A DNA stretch of 64,000 bases from Wenzhouxiangella sp. XN24 (GTDB lineage: Bacteria; Pseudomonadota; Gammaproteobacteria; Steroidobacterales; XN24): the NCBI RefSeq assembly GCF_011064545.1, contig NZ_JAAMFG010000036.1, positions 124,001 to 188,000 on the forward strand, in the 5' to 3' direction. How positions within the stretch are numbered: the stretch's first letter is position 1; each line of letters begins with the position of its first letter. Below, piece after piece: positions 1 through 8,082 of this stretch. The notes below the pieces were generated by a model. The model was not told the DNA's origin and did not search any database. It saw nothing but the letters and a program-made list of their open reading frames with translations. The position numbers and the translations under genes were made by a program.

Positions 1-1262
1 TCCTCGGCTTCTCGGCCGACAACCAGCAGGCCTACTTCAGGTCCAACCACGACATGCCGAGCAACGACCGCATGGGCGTGTTCCGCTACGATTTCGAGAC
101 CGGCGAAGTGGATCTCATGTATCGCCACGAGCATGTCGATGCCCGCGGCCTGCTGCGCACCCCGTCGGGGAACGTGCTGGGCGCCTGGGCCACCTTCGGC
201 CCGGCCGACTACGCTTTTTTCGATGACCAGGTCGAGGCGCTGCCCGACCAGGCCCGCCTCCTGGCAGGGCTGCTGAACGCCTTCCCGGAGGACGACGTGT
301 TCGTCACCTCGTCGACGCGGGATGGAACCAAGTCGATCATTTCCGTCTCCGGCGACCAGAACCCGGGGGACTTCTATCTGTTCGACGGCAAAGAGGTGCA
401 GATGCGCTTCCAGGCCGCCTCGTTCCCGGACCTCGACAAGTCCAAGCTGGTGCCGATGGAGCCGGTGCGCATCGAGGCACGCGACGGACTGGTGCTGAAC
501 GCGTTTCTCACCCGCCCGAAGGATGCCAAGAAGAACCTGCCCCTGATCCTCAACGTGCATGGCGGCCCGTTCGGTCCTTATGACAGCTGGGACTTCAACC
601 CGGAAGCGCAGTACTTCGCCCAGCACGGCTATGCCACGCTGCAGGTCAATTTCCGCGGTTCCGGCAATCGGGGGCAGGACTTCCAGCAGGCCGGCTGGCG
701 CGAGTGGGGCGGCAAGATGCAGGACGACGTCACCGACGCCACCCGGTGGGCCATCGAGCAGGGCATTGCCGACCCGGAACGGATCTGCATCTACGGCGGC
801 AGCTACGGCGGCTATGCCACGCTGATGGGCGTCATCAAGGAACCGGACCTGTACCAGTGCGGCGTCGGTTATGTCGGCGTGTACGACCTCGAGTGGTTCC
901 GCAATGGGGACGGCTCGGACTTCTCCCGCCGGAGGGACCGCGACTCCCGCGAGAATTTCGAGCGCTTCATGAGTTCGGCGGTGGGCGAAACACCCGAATC
1001 ACTGCGCCCCGTGTCGCCCGTCCTCCATGTCGATCGCATCAAGGCCGACCTGTTCATCGTGCATGGCGAGGACGACGTGCGCGTCCCGGTCGGCCATGCC
1101 TACCGCCTGCGTGACGCGCTCGATGCAGCCGGCATGGAATACGAGTGGATGATCAAGGAAAAGGAAGGCCACGGCTTCTACCAGGTCGACAACCGCGTGG
1201 ACCTCTACGAGGCGATGCTGGCGTTCTTCGACAAGCACATCGGCGCAGAGTCAGCGGAGTAG
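1..1262 (+). CDS. Prolyl oligopeptidase family (S9) peptidase, 5'-truncated
   Basis: C-terminal part of an alpha/beta-hydrolase serine peptidase; the frame is open to the window edge, so the start and most of the beta-propeller domain lie outside. The catalytic triad is visible: nucleophile Ser in GGSYGG (codon 801-803), Asp in HGEDDVRVP, His in KEGHGF. The oxyanion-side HGGP motif (NVHGGPFGPYDSW) precedes them. The family cleaves short peptides, acylaminoacyl or dipeptidyl substrates. Substrate and localisation cannot be judged without the N-terminus. It stops three bases before the next gene, so the two are probably co-transcribed. Confidence 0.93.
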   Translation, partial: LGFSADNQQAYFRSNHDMPSNDRMGVFRYDFETGEVDLMYRHEHVDARGLLRTPSGNVLGAWATFGPADYAFFDDQVEALPDQARLLAGLLNAFPEDDVFVTSSTRDGTKSIISVSGDQNPGDFYLFDGKEVQMRFQAASFPDLDKSKLVPMEPVRIEARDGLVLNAFLTRPKDAKKNLPLILNVHGGPFGPYDSWDFNPEAQYFAQHGYATLQVNFRGSGNRGQDFQQAGWREWGGKMQDDVTDATRWAIEQGIADPERICIYGGSYGGYATLMGVIKEPDLYQCGVGYVGVYDLEWFRNGDGSDFSRRRDRDSRENFERFMSSAVGETPESLRPVSPVLHVDRIKADLFIVHGEDDVRVPVGHAYRLRDALDAAGMEYEWMIKEKEGHGFYQVDNRVDLYEAMLAFFDKHIGAESAE

Positions 1263-1265
1263 TAT

Positions 1266-1928
1266 TTGCGCGGCGCGCCGCCAGCCCCGCCGGCTAAACG
1301 CACCCTCGTCCAGCGCATCTGCCTGGGCCTGCTGCGGCTGTTCGGCTGGCGGGTACTGGCCGCGCCGCTGCCCGGACCCAAGGGCATCATCATCGTCTAC
1401 CCGCACACGTCGAACTGGGACTTTCCGCTCGGCCTGCTGTACCGCTTCGGCACGGGCCTGCGCGCCAACTGGATGGGCAAGGACACGATCTTTCGCTGGC
1501 CGGTGCGGGGACTGTTTCTCCGCATGGGCGGCGTGCCGGTCAACCGGCGTGCCGCCAGCGGGTTCATCGGCGCGGCGCTGAAGCAATACGAGACCAGCGA
1601 TTGGATGTGGCTTGCGCTGGCGCCGGAAGGCACGCGCAAACACACCGACCACCTGAAATCGGGCTTCTACCAGATCGCCCTCGGCGCAGACATTCCCTGC
1701 GCCCTGGCGTTCATCAACTATGCCGACAAGACCATCGGCTTCGAGACCTTCGTGCGCTTCAGCGGGAACGTCGAACAGGACATCGAGATGCTCCGAGGCT
1801 TCTATGCCGACAAGGTCGGCAAGTTTCCGCCCAACGCCAGCGAGATCCTGTTTCGCGGCAAGGTCGCGGGAAGGACCGATCCGGGACCGACCGATCAGGT
1901 GCCGACCGATCAGGTGCCGCGCGACTAG
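1266..1928 (+). CDS. PlsC-like lysophospholipid acyltransferase family protein
   Basis: About 220 residues. The acyltransferase HX4D catalytic motif is present as HTSNWD near residue 43 and the acceptor-site motif as APEGTR near residue 120. The family transfers acyl chains from acyl-CoA or acyl-ACP to lysophospholipid-like acceptors at the inner membrane. The start is a TTG only three bases after the peptidase stop; no better ATG fits, so the exact start is uncertain. The 3' end carries a 15-base tandem duplication (1889-1903 and 1904-1918) that repeats TDQVP just before the stop. The stop overlaps the stop of the convergent zinc-ribbon gene by four bases. Confidence 0.82.
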   Translation: MRGAPPAPPAKRTLVQRICLGLLRLFGWRVLAAPLPGPKGIIIVYPHTSNWDFPLGLLYRFGTGLRANWMGKDTIFRWPVRGLFLRMGGVPVNRRAASGFIGAALKQYETSDWMWLALAPEGTRKHTDHLKSGFYQIALGADIPCALAFINYADKTIGFETFVRFSGNVEQDIEMLRGFYADKVGKFPPNASEILFRGKVAGRTDPGPTDQVPTDQVPRD

Positions 1929-2224
1929 CCGAACAAGTCGTCGAGCTGTCGCCGCGCCGCCTCGGCGGCCGGGTCGGCACCCCCCGCCGTAAGCCCCGGA
2001 CGCGCGCGGAACCAGCCGCAGAAGTTCGCGCGTGTCTTGTCCGACACGGGCTCCGCCACGGGCTCCCGGCACGCGTTGGCCTTGCCCGGGTCATAGAATT
2101 CGCACATCCGGCAGACGTGGAGTTCCGCGCGGCAGTGACGGCATTCGGCCGTGCGGGACAAGGGCAACGGCTCGTCCGCGACCTCGGTACCGCAGCGCCA
2201 GCAATTGAGAGCATCTCCGGGCAT
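1925..2224 (-). CDS. Small zinc-ribbon protein of unknown function
   Basis: A 99-residue protein preceded by a strong ribosome binding site (GGGAGG, seven bases before ATG). The N-terminal half has cysteine pairs typical of a zinc ribbon: CWRCG at residue 8, CRHC near 28, then CRMC near 38, plus two more Cys (ACREP and FCGWF). The C-terminal third is Ala/Asp-rich and probably disordered. The Cys spacing supports metal binding, but the family is not one I can name. It is convergent with the acyltransferase gene and overlaps its end. Confidence 0.7.
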   Translation of the reverse strand: MPGDALNCWRCGTEVADEPLPLSRTAECRHCRAELHVCRMCEFYDPGKANACREPVAEPVSDKTRANFCGWFRARPGLTAGGADPAAEAARRQLDDLFG

Positions 2225-2344
2225 GGTTCACCTCCCTGGGCGCCATTCTAGCCTCCCCATCAAGGGCCGCCAGAAGCTGCACTGCGCATCGATCGGACGT
2301 TACACTATGCTGCTAGGCCGCGAATCATCCGGAGAGCCGAATCC

Positions 2345-2869
2345 ATGAGCAGCTTCCGCCAGCGCCTCAAGCGCATCTACGTCGTCGTGATGATGCGCAT
2401 CGTCGGCTGGGGGCTGCGGGCGATGAGCCGCGTCGACCCGGTGGTACGGGCGGAAGCGGCCGGCTTTCCCGACGGCATGGTGATCGCCATGACCACCCTC
2501 CCGGACGGACCGGCCATGGTGCTGCAGAAAATCCCCGGCGGCGGGTTACGCTATCTCGGCGGCACCCTGCCCGCCGACACCGGGTTGAGCATCCGCTTCA
2601 AGCACCTGGACTACGCATTCCGGGTGTTCGCTTTCATCGAGAGCACCCCCACGGCGTTCGCGCGGGCCCGGATGGTCGTGGACGGGGACCTGCCTGCAGG
2701 GATCCGCCTGGTGCGCTGCATGTACCGCCTGGAAAGCGTGTTGATGCCGCGCTTCATCGCCGTACGGGGAGTGAAACGCTATCCGGCCGACCTCGGCCTC
2801 GGCGACAAGCTCGGATTGAATGCAAGGATCTACGGCCGTATCGCGCTCGACCTGGTGACGAGGAGCTGA
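2345..2869 (+). CDS. Conserved protein of unknown function, possibly SCP2-like
   Basis: A 174-residue protein with a hydrophobic amphipathic N-terminus (YVVVMMRIVGWGLRAM) that may associate with membrane. The central part (FKHLDYAFRVFAFIE, then AFARARMVVDGDLPAG) is loosely reminiscent of sterol-carrier (SCP2) folds, but this is a weak resemblance. A GGAGAG ribosome binding site precedes the ATG. It stops one base before the GTG of the alcohol dehydrogenase, so the two are almost certainly one operon. A role in presenting a hydrophobic alcohol or lipid substrate to the dehydrogenase would be inference only. Confidence 0.6.
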   Translation: MSSFRQRLKRIYVVVMMRIVGWGLRAMSRVDPVVRAEAAGFPDGMVIAMTTLPDGPAMVLQKIPGGGLRYLGGTLPADTGLSIRFKHLDYAFRVFAFIESTPTAFARARMVVDGDLPAGIRLVRCMYRLESVLMPRFIAVRGVKRYPADLGLGDKLGLNARIYGRIALDLVTRS

Positions 2870-2870
2870 C

Positions 2871-4055
2871 GTGAAAGAAACCTATTATGAGTTCTCCTGT
2901 TCCGTGAAGCTGATCGTCGGCGCCCGGGCGCTCGAGAACATCCCCTTCGAACTCGGCGCCATCGGCGCGAAAAAGCCGCTGCTTGTGACGGACAGGGGCG
3001 TCGCCGCCGCGGGGCTGGTCGATACGCTGCGCGAGATTCTCTCCACCGGCGGGCTCGAGATCGCCGCCGTGTACGACGAGGTGCCGCCGGACTCGTCGCT
3101 GACGGCCGTCAGGGCGATCGCCGCGATCTACCGGGACCGCGGTTGCGACTCGCTGATCGCGCTCGGCGGCGGCTCGCCGATCGACACCGCCAAGGCGGCC
3201 AACATCCTGGCGTCCTACCAGACCGATGATCCCGCAAAATACTCCGGCGTCGGCAACCTGCCCAGGCCGTTGAATCCCCTGCTGGTGATCCCGACGACCG
3301 CGGGCACCGGCTCCGAAGTGACCTACGTCTCCATCGTCAAGGACGAGGAGCGCGGCGTAAAGGTGCCTTTCGCCTCGCCGTTCCTGATGCCGCATGCCGC
3401 GGTGCTGGACCCGCGGATGACCCTCGGTCTGCCGGCGCAGATCACCGCGGCGACGGCCATGGATGCGATGACCCATGCCTGCGAGGCCTTCATCTGCCTG
3501 GCGAAAAATCCGATGAGCGACGCCTACGCCGCCGCCGCGGTGCGTGCCGTCAGCGAGAACCTGCTGCAGGTGCTCGACCGCCCCGGCGACGAGCAGGGCC
3601 GGCTTGCGTTGGCCCAAGGCGCCGCGATGGCCGGCATCGCCTTCTCGAATTCCATGGTCGGCCTCGTGCATGCGCTCGGCCACTCGGTGGGCGCGATGTG
3701 TCATGTGCACCACGGCACCTGCATGAGCATCCTGTTGCCGGCCGTCCTGGAGTACAACCTCGAGGCCCGCCGCGACGTAATCGGCGAACTGCTGCTGCCG
3801 CTGGCGGGGGCCGATATCTATGCTTCCACGCCCGCGTCGGAACGCGCCGAAAAGGCCATCGCCCGGCTGCGCTGGCTCAAGGACGAGATCCATGCACGCT
3901 GCGGCCTGCCTCGCACTCTCTCCGAGACCGGCAAGGTCGAACAGTCACAGCTCGAGGAGATCGCCGAGATGTCGCTGGACGACGGCTCGATCATCTTCAA
4001 CCCCGTCGAGGTCGATCGCGAGGAGGCGCTCGCGGTGCTGCGGAAGTCCTGGTAA
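2871..4055 (+). CDS. Iron-containing alcohol dehydrogenase
   Basis: A 394-residue group III (Fe-dependent) alcohol dehydrogenase, full length for the family. The nucleotide-binding segment is GGGSPIDTAKA near residue 100; metal ligands fit the MDAMTHACEAF region and HALGHSVGAMCHVHHG. It catalyses NAD(P)-dependent interconversion of alcohols and aldehydes; the substrate cannot be read from sequence. GTG start with a GAGGAG site six bases upstream. It lies one base after an unassigned protein, apparently translationally coupled. Given the AlkB hydroxylase elsewhere in the window, a fatty alcohol is a possible substrate, but this is inference. Confidence 0.93.
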   Translation: MKETYYEFSCSVKLIVGARALENIPFELGAIGAKKPLLVTDRGVAAAGLVDTLREILSTGGLEIAAVYDEVPPDSSLTAVRAIAAIYRDRGCDSLIALGGGSPIDTAKAANILASYQTDDPAKYSGVGNLPRPLNPLLVIPTTAGTGSEVTYVSIVKDEERGVKVPFASPFLMPHAAVLDPRMTLGLPAQITAATAMDAMTHACEAFICLAKNPMSDAYAAAAVRAVSENLLQVLDRPGDEQGRLALAQGAAMAGIAFSNSMVGLVHALGHSVGAMCHVHHGTCMSILLPAVLEYNLEARRDVIGELLLPLAGADIYASTPASERAEKAIARLRWLKDEIHARCGLPRTLSETGKVEQSQLEEIAEMSLDDGSIIFNPVEVDREEALAVLRKSW

Positions 4056-4564
4056 CGGACGGGCCGGACCGCACCGTCACGATCGCGCGGCCGGACCGCG
4101 CAGGGCTCCTGACGAACGTGACGATCGCGATCGCGCGGCCGGACCGCGCAGGGCTCCCCTCGCTCAAGAAATCTTTATATCGCTCGGTGAGCCCTGCACG
4201 TCCCGACCCCGCTGCCGAGCCCCGTTTCGGACCTCGAGGCTGTCCGCCGGCGATCGCTTCGGAGGCCTGAGCCATAGCGGTAGCCGTAACCATGCCACTG
4301 GCCGCAGCCGTGGCCGCAGCCGTGGCTATGGCACGATGGCAAGGGCGATCGGCAGGCGACGTTCGCGCTGGATCCGGGGGGCGGCAGTGGGACGTTACAG
4401 GCGGCCCGCGCGAGTTTTTCCTTGTCCGAGCCCGGGCCGCCTGTGACGGCGCGCTGTCGCCGGGTCTGTCCCGAAGGGAACTGGACGGCGCCGCATCGGT
4501 CGCCTGGCCTGTCCCGAAGGGAACCGGGCAGCGCCTGTGACGGCCGGCTTCGGCGGTGATGCGG
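4056..4564. repeat. Gene-free spacer with direct and inverted repeats
   Basis: About 510 bases between convergent genes with no convincing gene. It contains a 29-base direct repeat (4081-4109 and 4129-4157), a 12-base tandem unit gccgcagccgtg (4301-4312, 4313-4324) between inverted arms gccatagc/gctatggc (4271-4278, 4325-4332), a perfect 12-base inverted repeat (4397-4408 with 4433-4444) and two further direct repeats, ctgtcccgaagggaac (4466-4481, 4509-4524) and cgcctgtgacggc (4438-4450, 4532-4544). The hairpin could terminate one or both convergent genes; the rest is unexplained. Confidence 0.75.
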
Positions 4565-5545
4565 CTACCAGCCGAGGATGAGCGCGAACATCAGCGGCGC
4601 GACAATCGTCGCATCGGACTCGATGATGAACTTGGGCGTGTCCGCCGAAAGCTTGCCCCAGGTGATCTTCTCGTTCGGGACCGCGCCCGAGTAGGAACCG
4701 TAGCTGGTGGTCGAGTCGCTGATCTGGCAGAAATAACCCCAGCGCGGGATGTCGGTCATCTGCAGGTCCTGTTCGAGCATCGGCACGACACAGATCGGGA
4801 AATCGCCCGCGATGCCGCCCCCGATCTGGTAGAAACCGATCGAACGGCCGGCTTTCACCTGGCCCTGGTACCACTCGGCGAGGTACCCCATGTACTCGAT
4901 GCCGCTGCGCACGGTGTGGACGTTCTTGATCTCGCCCGTGATGCAATGGCTGGCGTAGATGTTGCCGAGCGTGGAGTCCTCCCAGCCAGGCACGATGATC
5001 GGCAGGTCCTTCTCGGCCGCGGCGAGGAGCCAGCTGTCTTTCGGATGGATCTGGTAATGCTCTTCCAGGCGCCCGCTGCGCAGGACCTGGTACATGAACT
5101 CGTGCGGGAAGTAGCGTTCGCCCGCGGCGTCGGCCGCGAGCCAGTGATCGAGCACGACGCGCTCGATGCGCCTGATGGCCTCTTCCTCCGGAATACAGGT
5201 ATCGGTCACGCGGTTCAGGTGGCGCGCGAGCAGCGCCTCTTCGTCGGCACCCGTCAGGTCGCGGTAACCGGGGATGCGAACGTAATGGTCATGGGCCACG
5301 AGATTGAAGACGTCTTCCTCGAGATTCGCGCCCGTGCAGGTGATCGCGTGCACCTTGTCGCGGCGGATCATCTCGGCCAGCGACAACCCCAGTTCGGCCG
5401 TGCTCATCGCGCCGGCGAGCGTCACCATCATCCCTCCGCCGTTGTCGAGATGGGCAATGTATCCGTCCGTGGCATCCACCAGCGCGGCGCCGTTGAAGTG
5501 CCGGAAGTGATGCCGGACGAAACTCGAGACAGGGGCGTCGGCCAT
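4565..5545 (-). CDS. Deoxyhypusine synthase family protein (possible homospermidine synthase)
   Basis: A 326-residue protein of the deoxyhypusine synthase fold. NAD-binding and active-site segments are recognisable (TCTGANLEEDVFN, QIGGGIAGDF, SDSTTSYGSYSGA), and the lysine that forms the enzyme-intermediate imine in the family is kept in TWGKL (K298). Bacteria lack eIF5A, so hypusination is unlikely. Some bacterial homologues are reported to transfer the aminobutyl group of spermidine to putrescine, making homospermidine. Good site GGAGG before ATG. An agmatine deiminase lies 1.4 kb upstream on the same strand, consistent with polyamine metabolism. Confidence 0.88.
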   Translation of the reverse strand: MADAPVSSFVRHHFRHFNGAALVDATDGYIAHLDNGGGMMVTLAGAMSTAELGLSLAEMIRRDKVHAITCTGANLEEDVFNLVAHDHYVRIPGYRDLTGADEEALLARHLNRVTDTCIPEEEAIRRIERVVLDHWLAADAAGERYFPHEFMYQVLRSGRLEEHYQIHPKDSWLLAAAEKDLPIIVPGWEDSTLGNIYASHCITGEIKNVHTVRSGIEYMGYLAEWYQGQVKAGRSIGFYQIGGGIAGDFPICVVPMLEQDLQMTDIPRWGYFCQISDSTTSYGSYSGAVPNEKITWGKLSADTPKFIIESDATIVAPLMFALILGW

Positions 5546-5686
5546 GCGTGCGGCCTCCTTCCAGGATGGGCGAATCGAAGGGCGCCAAGGTTAGGGCACG
5601 CCGCTGGCCGCAGCAAGGGCAGCGGAACACGTCGGGCTTCGATGGGGGGCTTCGACCTCGAGCATCCTGCGGCGCCCGGTGGTAAC

Positions 5687-6397
5687 TCAGAGCGAGACCG
5701 CCCAGTCCGGGAGAATTCCCAGGGCCACGGCCTCCAGCCGCTTGTCCAGCCCGGTGAACACCATCAGGCCGAGCACCAGCAACAGGGCCCCGAGCCACTG
5801 CTTGCCGCGCGCCGCGCCCTGCAGCATGCCCGGGCGCCAGCGATTGAGCAGCTGCCCGGACACCACGCCCGCGAGGAGCAATGCAGAGGCGGTGCCGATG
5901 CCGAAGGCGAACATGACGACGAACGCCGTGCCCATCTGCTGGCCGAGCGATGCGAGCGCGATCGCCGCCCCGAGGGTCGGGCCGACGCAGGGCAGCCAGA
6001 CCAGGCCCAGCAGGGCCCCGACCCCGAACTGGCTGACCGCCCCGCCCGTCCCGCCGGAAGCCACGTCGAAGCGGCTGGTCAGACCGGACAGTTTCACGGC
6101 CGCCCATTCGCCGAGCGGCTTCGACAGCAGGAATGCCGCCACGATGATCAACATGGCCGCAGCCACGTAGCGGAAACCATCCGGATTGAAACCGAGCGTG
6201 AGCAGCAGCAGGGTCAGGATCGTGCCCGAGACCGCGAAGGCCGTCGACAACCCCAGCGCCAGGAACAGGGGGCCGCTGCGGCCGCTGGTCGCGGCGGAGG
6301 ACATCACCACCGGGACCAGCGGCCAGACGCAGGGGGAGAGGATGCTCAGGACGCCGGCGAGCATGGCCAGCGGAATCGAGGCGAGTTCCAGTGTCAT
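5687..6397 (-). CDS. CcdA/DsbD-family membrane thiol-disulfide transporter
   Basis: A 236-residue integral membrane protein with about six hydrophobic helices. The paired redox cysteines of the CcdA family occur as LSPCVWP near residue 22 and LPCVGPT near residue 135. It passes electrons from cytoplasmic thioredoxin across the inner membrane to periplasmic thiol proteins. It lies 31 bases downstream of a secreted thioredoxin-like gene on the same strand, its likely partner, so together they resemble a split DsbD. The client (cytochrome c maturation, oxidised proteins or other) is not evident. Confidence 0.9.
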   Translation of the reverse strand: MTLELASIPLAMLAGVLSILSPCVWPLVPVVMSSAATSGRSGPLFLALGLSTAFAVSGTILTLLLLTLGFNPDGFRYVAAAMLIIVAAFLLSKPLGEWAAVKLSGLTSRFDVASGGTGGAVSQFGVGALLGLVWLPCVGPTLGAAIALASLGQQMGTAFVVMFAFGIGTASALLLAGVVSGQLLNRWRPGMLQGAARGKQWLGALLLVLGLMVFTGLDKRLEAVALGILPDWAVSL

Positions 6398-6428
6398 CGG
6401 ATTGATCCTGCTGCTGCCCGCGCCACGC

Positions 6429-6818
6429 TTACATCGTCGCCTTGATCGCCTTGTCGAGCTCCGCGGCGATCACCTCGGGCCGGGACTCGGCGACGCTGTA
6501 CCAGAACTGCGACTCGCCTGCATAGATCAGCAGGGTGGACTGGCGCGGCGCGCGGAAGTGGCGCACCCACTCCTTTTCGGTGTCGAAGTCCACGGAAAGG
6601 ATGTGGAAGACCTTGTCGGGATTCGCCTCGCGATAGGCCGCGAGCGCAGCCTGCTGCTTCTTGCAGGTGGAGCACCAGTCGGCATAGACGTCGACCAGCA
6701 CGACCTCGCCGGCCTGCTGCAGCTCGGCGAACCGGGCCGGGTCGAACGGCTCTTTCTCGAGAGCGAACGCGGTCGAAAGGGACAAGGCCAGCACGAGGGC
6801 CACGAATAACTGCTTCAT
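6429..6818 (-). CDS. Periplasmic thioredoxin-like protein
   Basis: 129 residues. The ATG at 6818 was chosen because AGGAGA lies just upstream and the protein then begins with a clear signal peptide (MKQLFVALVLALSLSTAFA); the open frame extends further upstream but without a plausible start. The redox motif is WCSTC in VDVYADWCSTCKKQQAAL, typical of DsbD-gamma/thioredoxin_7 domains. Probably receives electrons from the CcdA-like protein encoded immediately downstream and reduces periplasmic disulfides. Missing the usual cis-Pro context TXP; QSTL is found in its place, which is unusual. Confidence 0.87.
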   Translation of the reverse strand: MKQLFVALVLALSLSTAFALEKEPFDPARFAELQQAGEVVLVDVYADWCSTCKKQQAALAAYREANPDKVFHILSVDFDTEKEWVRHFRAPRQSTLLIYAGESQFWYSVAESRPEVIAAELDKAIKATM

Positions 6819-6898
6819 GAAAAGTCTCCTGGGGGTACCGAACGACGAGCGGCCCCGTGCCGCCCTGTACCCACAAGAAACCTGCCGGAGGGAAAATA

Positions 6899-7954
6899 TT
6901 ACAAGCGAATGCCGACGGGGACCTGCTGCGTCAGGCAATGGAACGCGCCAAGCCCGACGACCAGCTCGGTGGCGCGAATCGGCACGACGCGCCGATCCGG
7001 GAAGCAGTCCGCCAGGATCCGGCCGGCCACCGCGTCCGTCGGCTGGTCGAAAACCGGCAGCAATACCACCCGGTTGCCGATATAGAAATTGCCGTAGCTG
7101 GCCGGCAGGCGCTCGCCATCGCGCTCGACCGGGGCCGGCATCGGCAATTCGACGATGCGCAGCGGCCTGCCATCGGCCAGGCGCAGGGCTTGCAGGCGTG
7201 ACAGGTTCTCCGCCAGCGGCGCATGGTTCGGGTCGGCCCGGTCGGGTTCCACGACGGTCACGACCGCGTCCTCCGCGACGAAGCGGGTTATGTCGTCGAT
7301 GTGGCCGTCGGTGTCGTCGCCGACGATCCCGTCACCCAGCCAAAACACCTGGTCGATGCCGAGCAGCAGCGCCAGGCGGGCTTCGATCTCGGCGCGCGAC
7401 AGGGTCGGGTTGCGGTTCGGGTTGAGCAGGCACTGCTCGGTGGTCAGGACCGCACCCGCGCCGTTCACGTCGATGGAGCCGCCCTCGAGAATCATCCCGC
7501 CGTCGAACAGCGGCACGCCGAGCGCCTCCGCCATCTGTGCGGGAATGGCATCGTCCAGGTCCCATGGCGGGTACTTGCCGCCCCAGGCGTTGAAACCGCA
7601 ATCGAGCGCCGCGAGGCGCGATGTTGCATCGCGCACAAAAATGGCGCCATGGTCGCGGCACCAGGCATCGTTGGTGGGGAAGCGGTGAAACACGACGGCG
7701 GGCGTGGCCGCGACCTCGCCGAGCAGGCTCCGCACATGGCGTTCGTGCGCTGCATCAAGCACGTTGATGCGCACCGTCTCGCCTTCCGCCAGCGCCGTCA
7801 CGGCCTGCGCCATCGCAGCCTCGGCGGCACCCAGCACGCCCGGCCAGGTCTCGGGGTTGTGCGGCCAGGAAATCCAGGTCGCCTCGTGAGGCGCCCACTC
7901 TGCGGGCATGCTGAAGCCGAGCTCTGCGGGAGCCGGCCGGGTCATCGCTTTCAT
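6899..7954 (-). CDS. aguA: Agmatine deiminase
   Basis: 351 residues of the peptidyl-arginine deiminase-like family. Landmarks: WPHNPETW near the N-terminus, NDAWCRDHGAIFV, EGGSIDVNG, GDDTDGHIDDI, and the catalytic Cys in GAFHCLTQQVP (C340). It hydrolyses agmatine to N-carbamoylputrescine and ammonia, a step toward putrescine. The ATG at 7954 gives the usual length; a second ATG three codons in is also possible. Read on the same strand as the thioredoxin/CcdA pair and the deoxyhypusine synthase homologue. The partner N-carbamoylputrescine amidase is not in the window. Confidence 0.92.
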   Translation of the reverse strand: MKAMTRPAPAELGFSMPAEWAPHEATWISWPHNPETWPGVLGAAEAAMAQAVTALAEGETVRINVLDAAHERHVRSLLGEVAATPAVVFHRFPTNDAWCRDHGAIFVRDATSRLAALDCGFNAWGGKYPPWDLDDAIPAQMAEALGVPLFDGGMILEGGSIDVNGAGAVLTTEQCLLNPNRNPTLSRAEIEARLALLLGIDQVFWLGDGIVGDDTDGHIDDITRFVAEDAVVTVVEPDRADPNHAPLAENLSRLQALRLADGRPLRIVELPMPAPVERDGERLPASYGNFYIGNRVVLLPVFDQPTDAVAGRILADCFPDRRVVPIRATELVVGLGAFHCLTQQVPVGIRL

Positions 7955-8082
7955 TGCCAGGTCTCGGACAAGGGGCGCCAAGTTTAGCGGCACAACGCGC
8001 CTTAGACGAAGGGCGGGTGGCGTCGCGCGGCCCGAGCGTTCATATTTGGCGCTTCCGACAAGCACGAGAGGGGAGAGGAGCG

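Noticed and set aside
4292-4540. An 82-codon frame in the repeat-rich spacer
   Set aside because: Mostly Ala/Arg/Gly from repeats, no ribosome binding site and no similarity, so not called a gene.
4565-5545. True hypusine pathway
   Set aside because: The protein has the fold and the lysine, but bacteria lack eIF5A, so homospermidine-type chemistry is more sensible.
4556-6445. A 629-codon open frame on the plus strand opposite the deoxyhypusine synthase and ccdA genes
   Set aside because: It is antisense to two well-supported genes, rich in His/Arg/Gln codons typical of reversed GC-rich sequence, and has no family resemblance.
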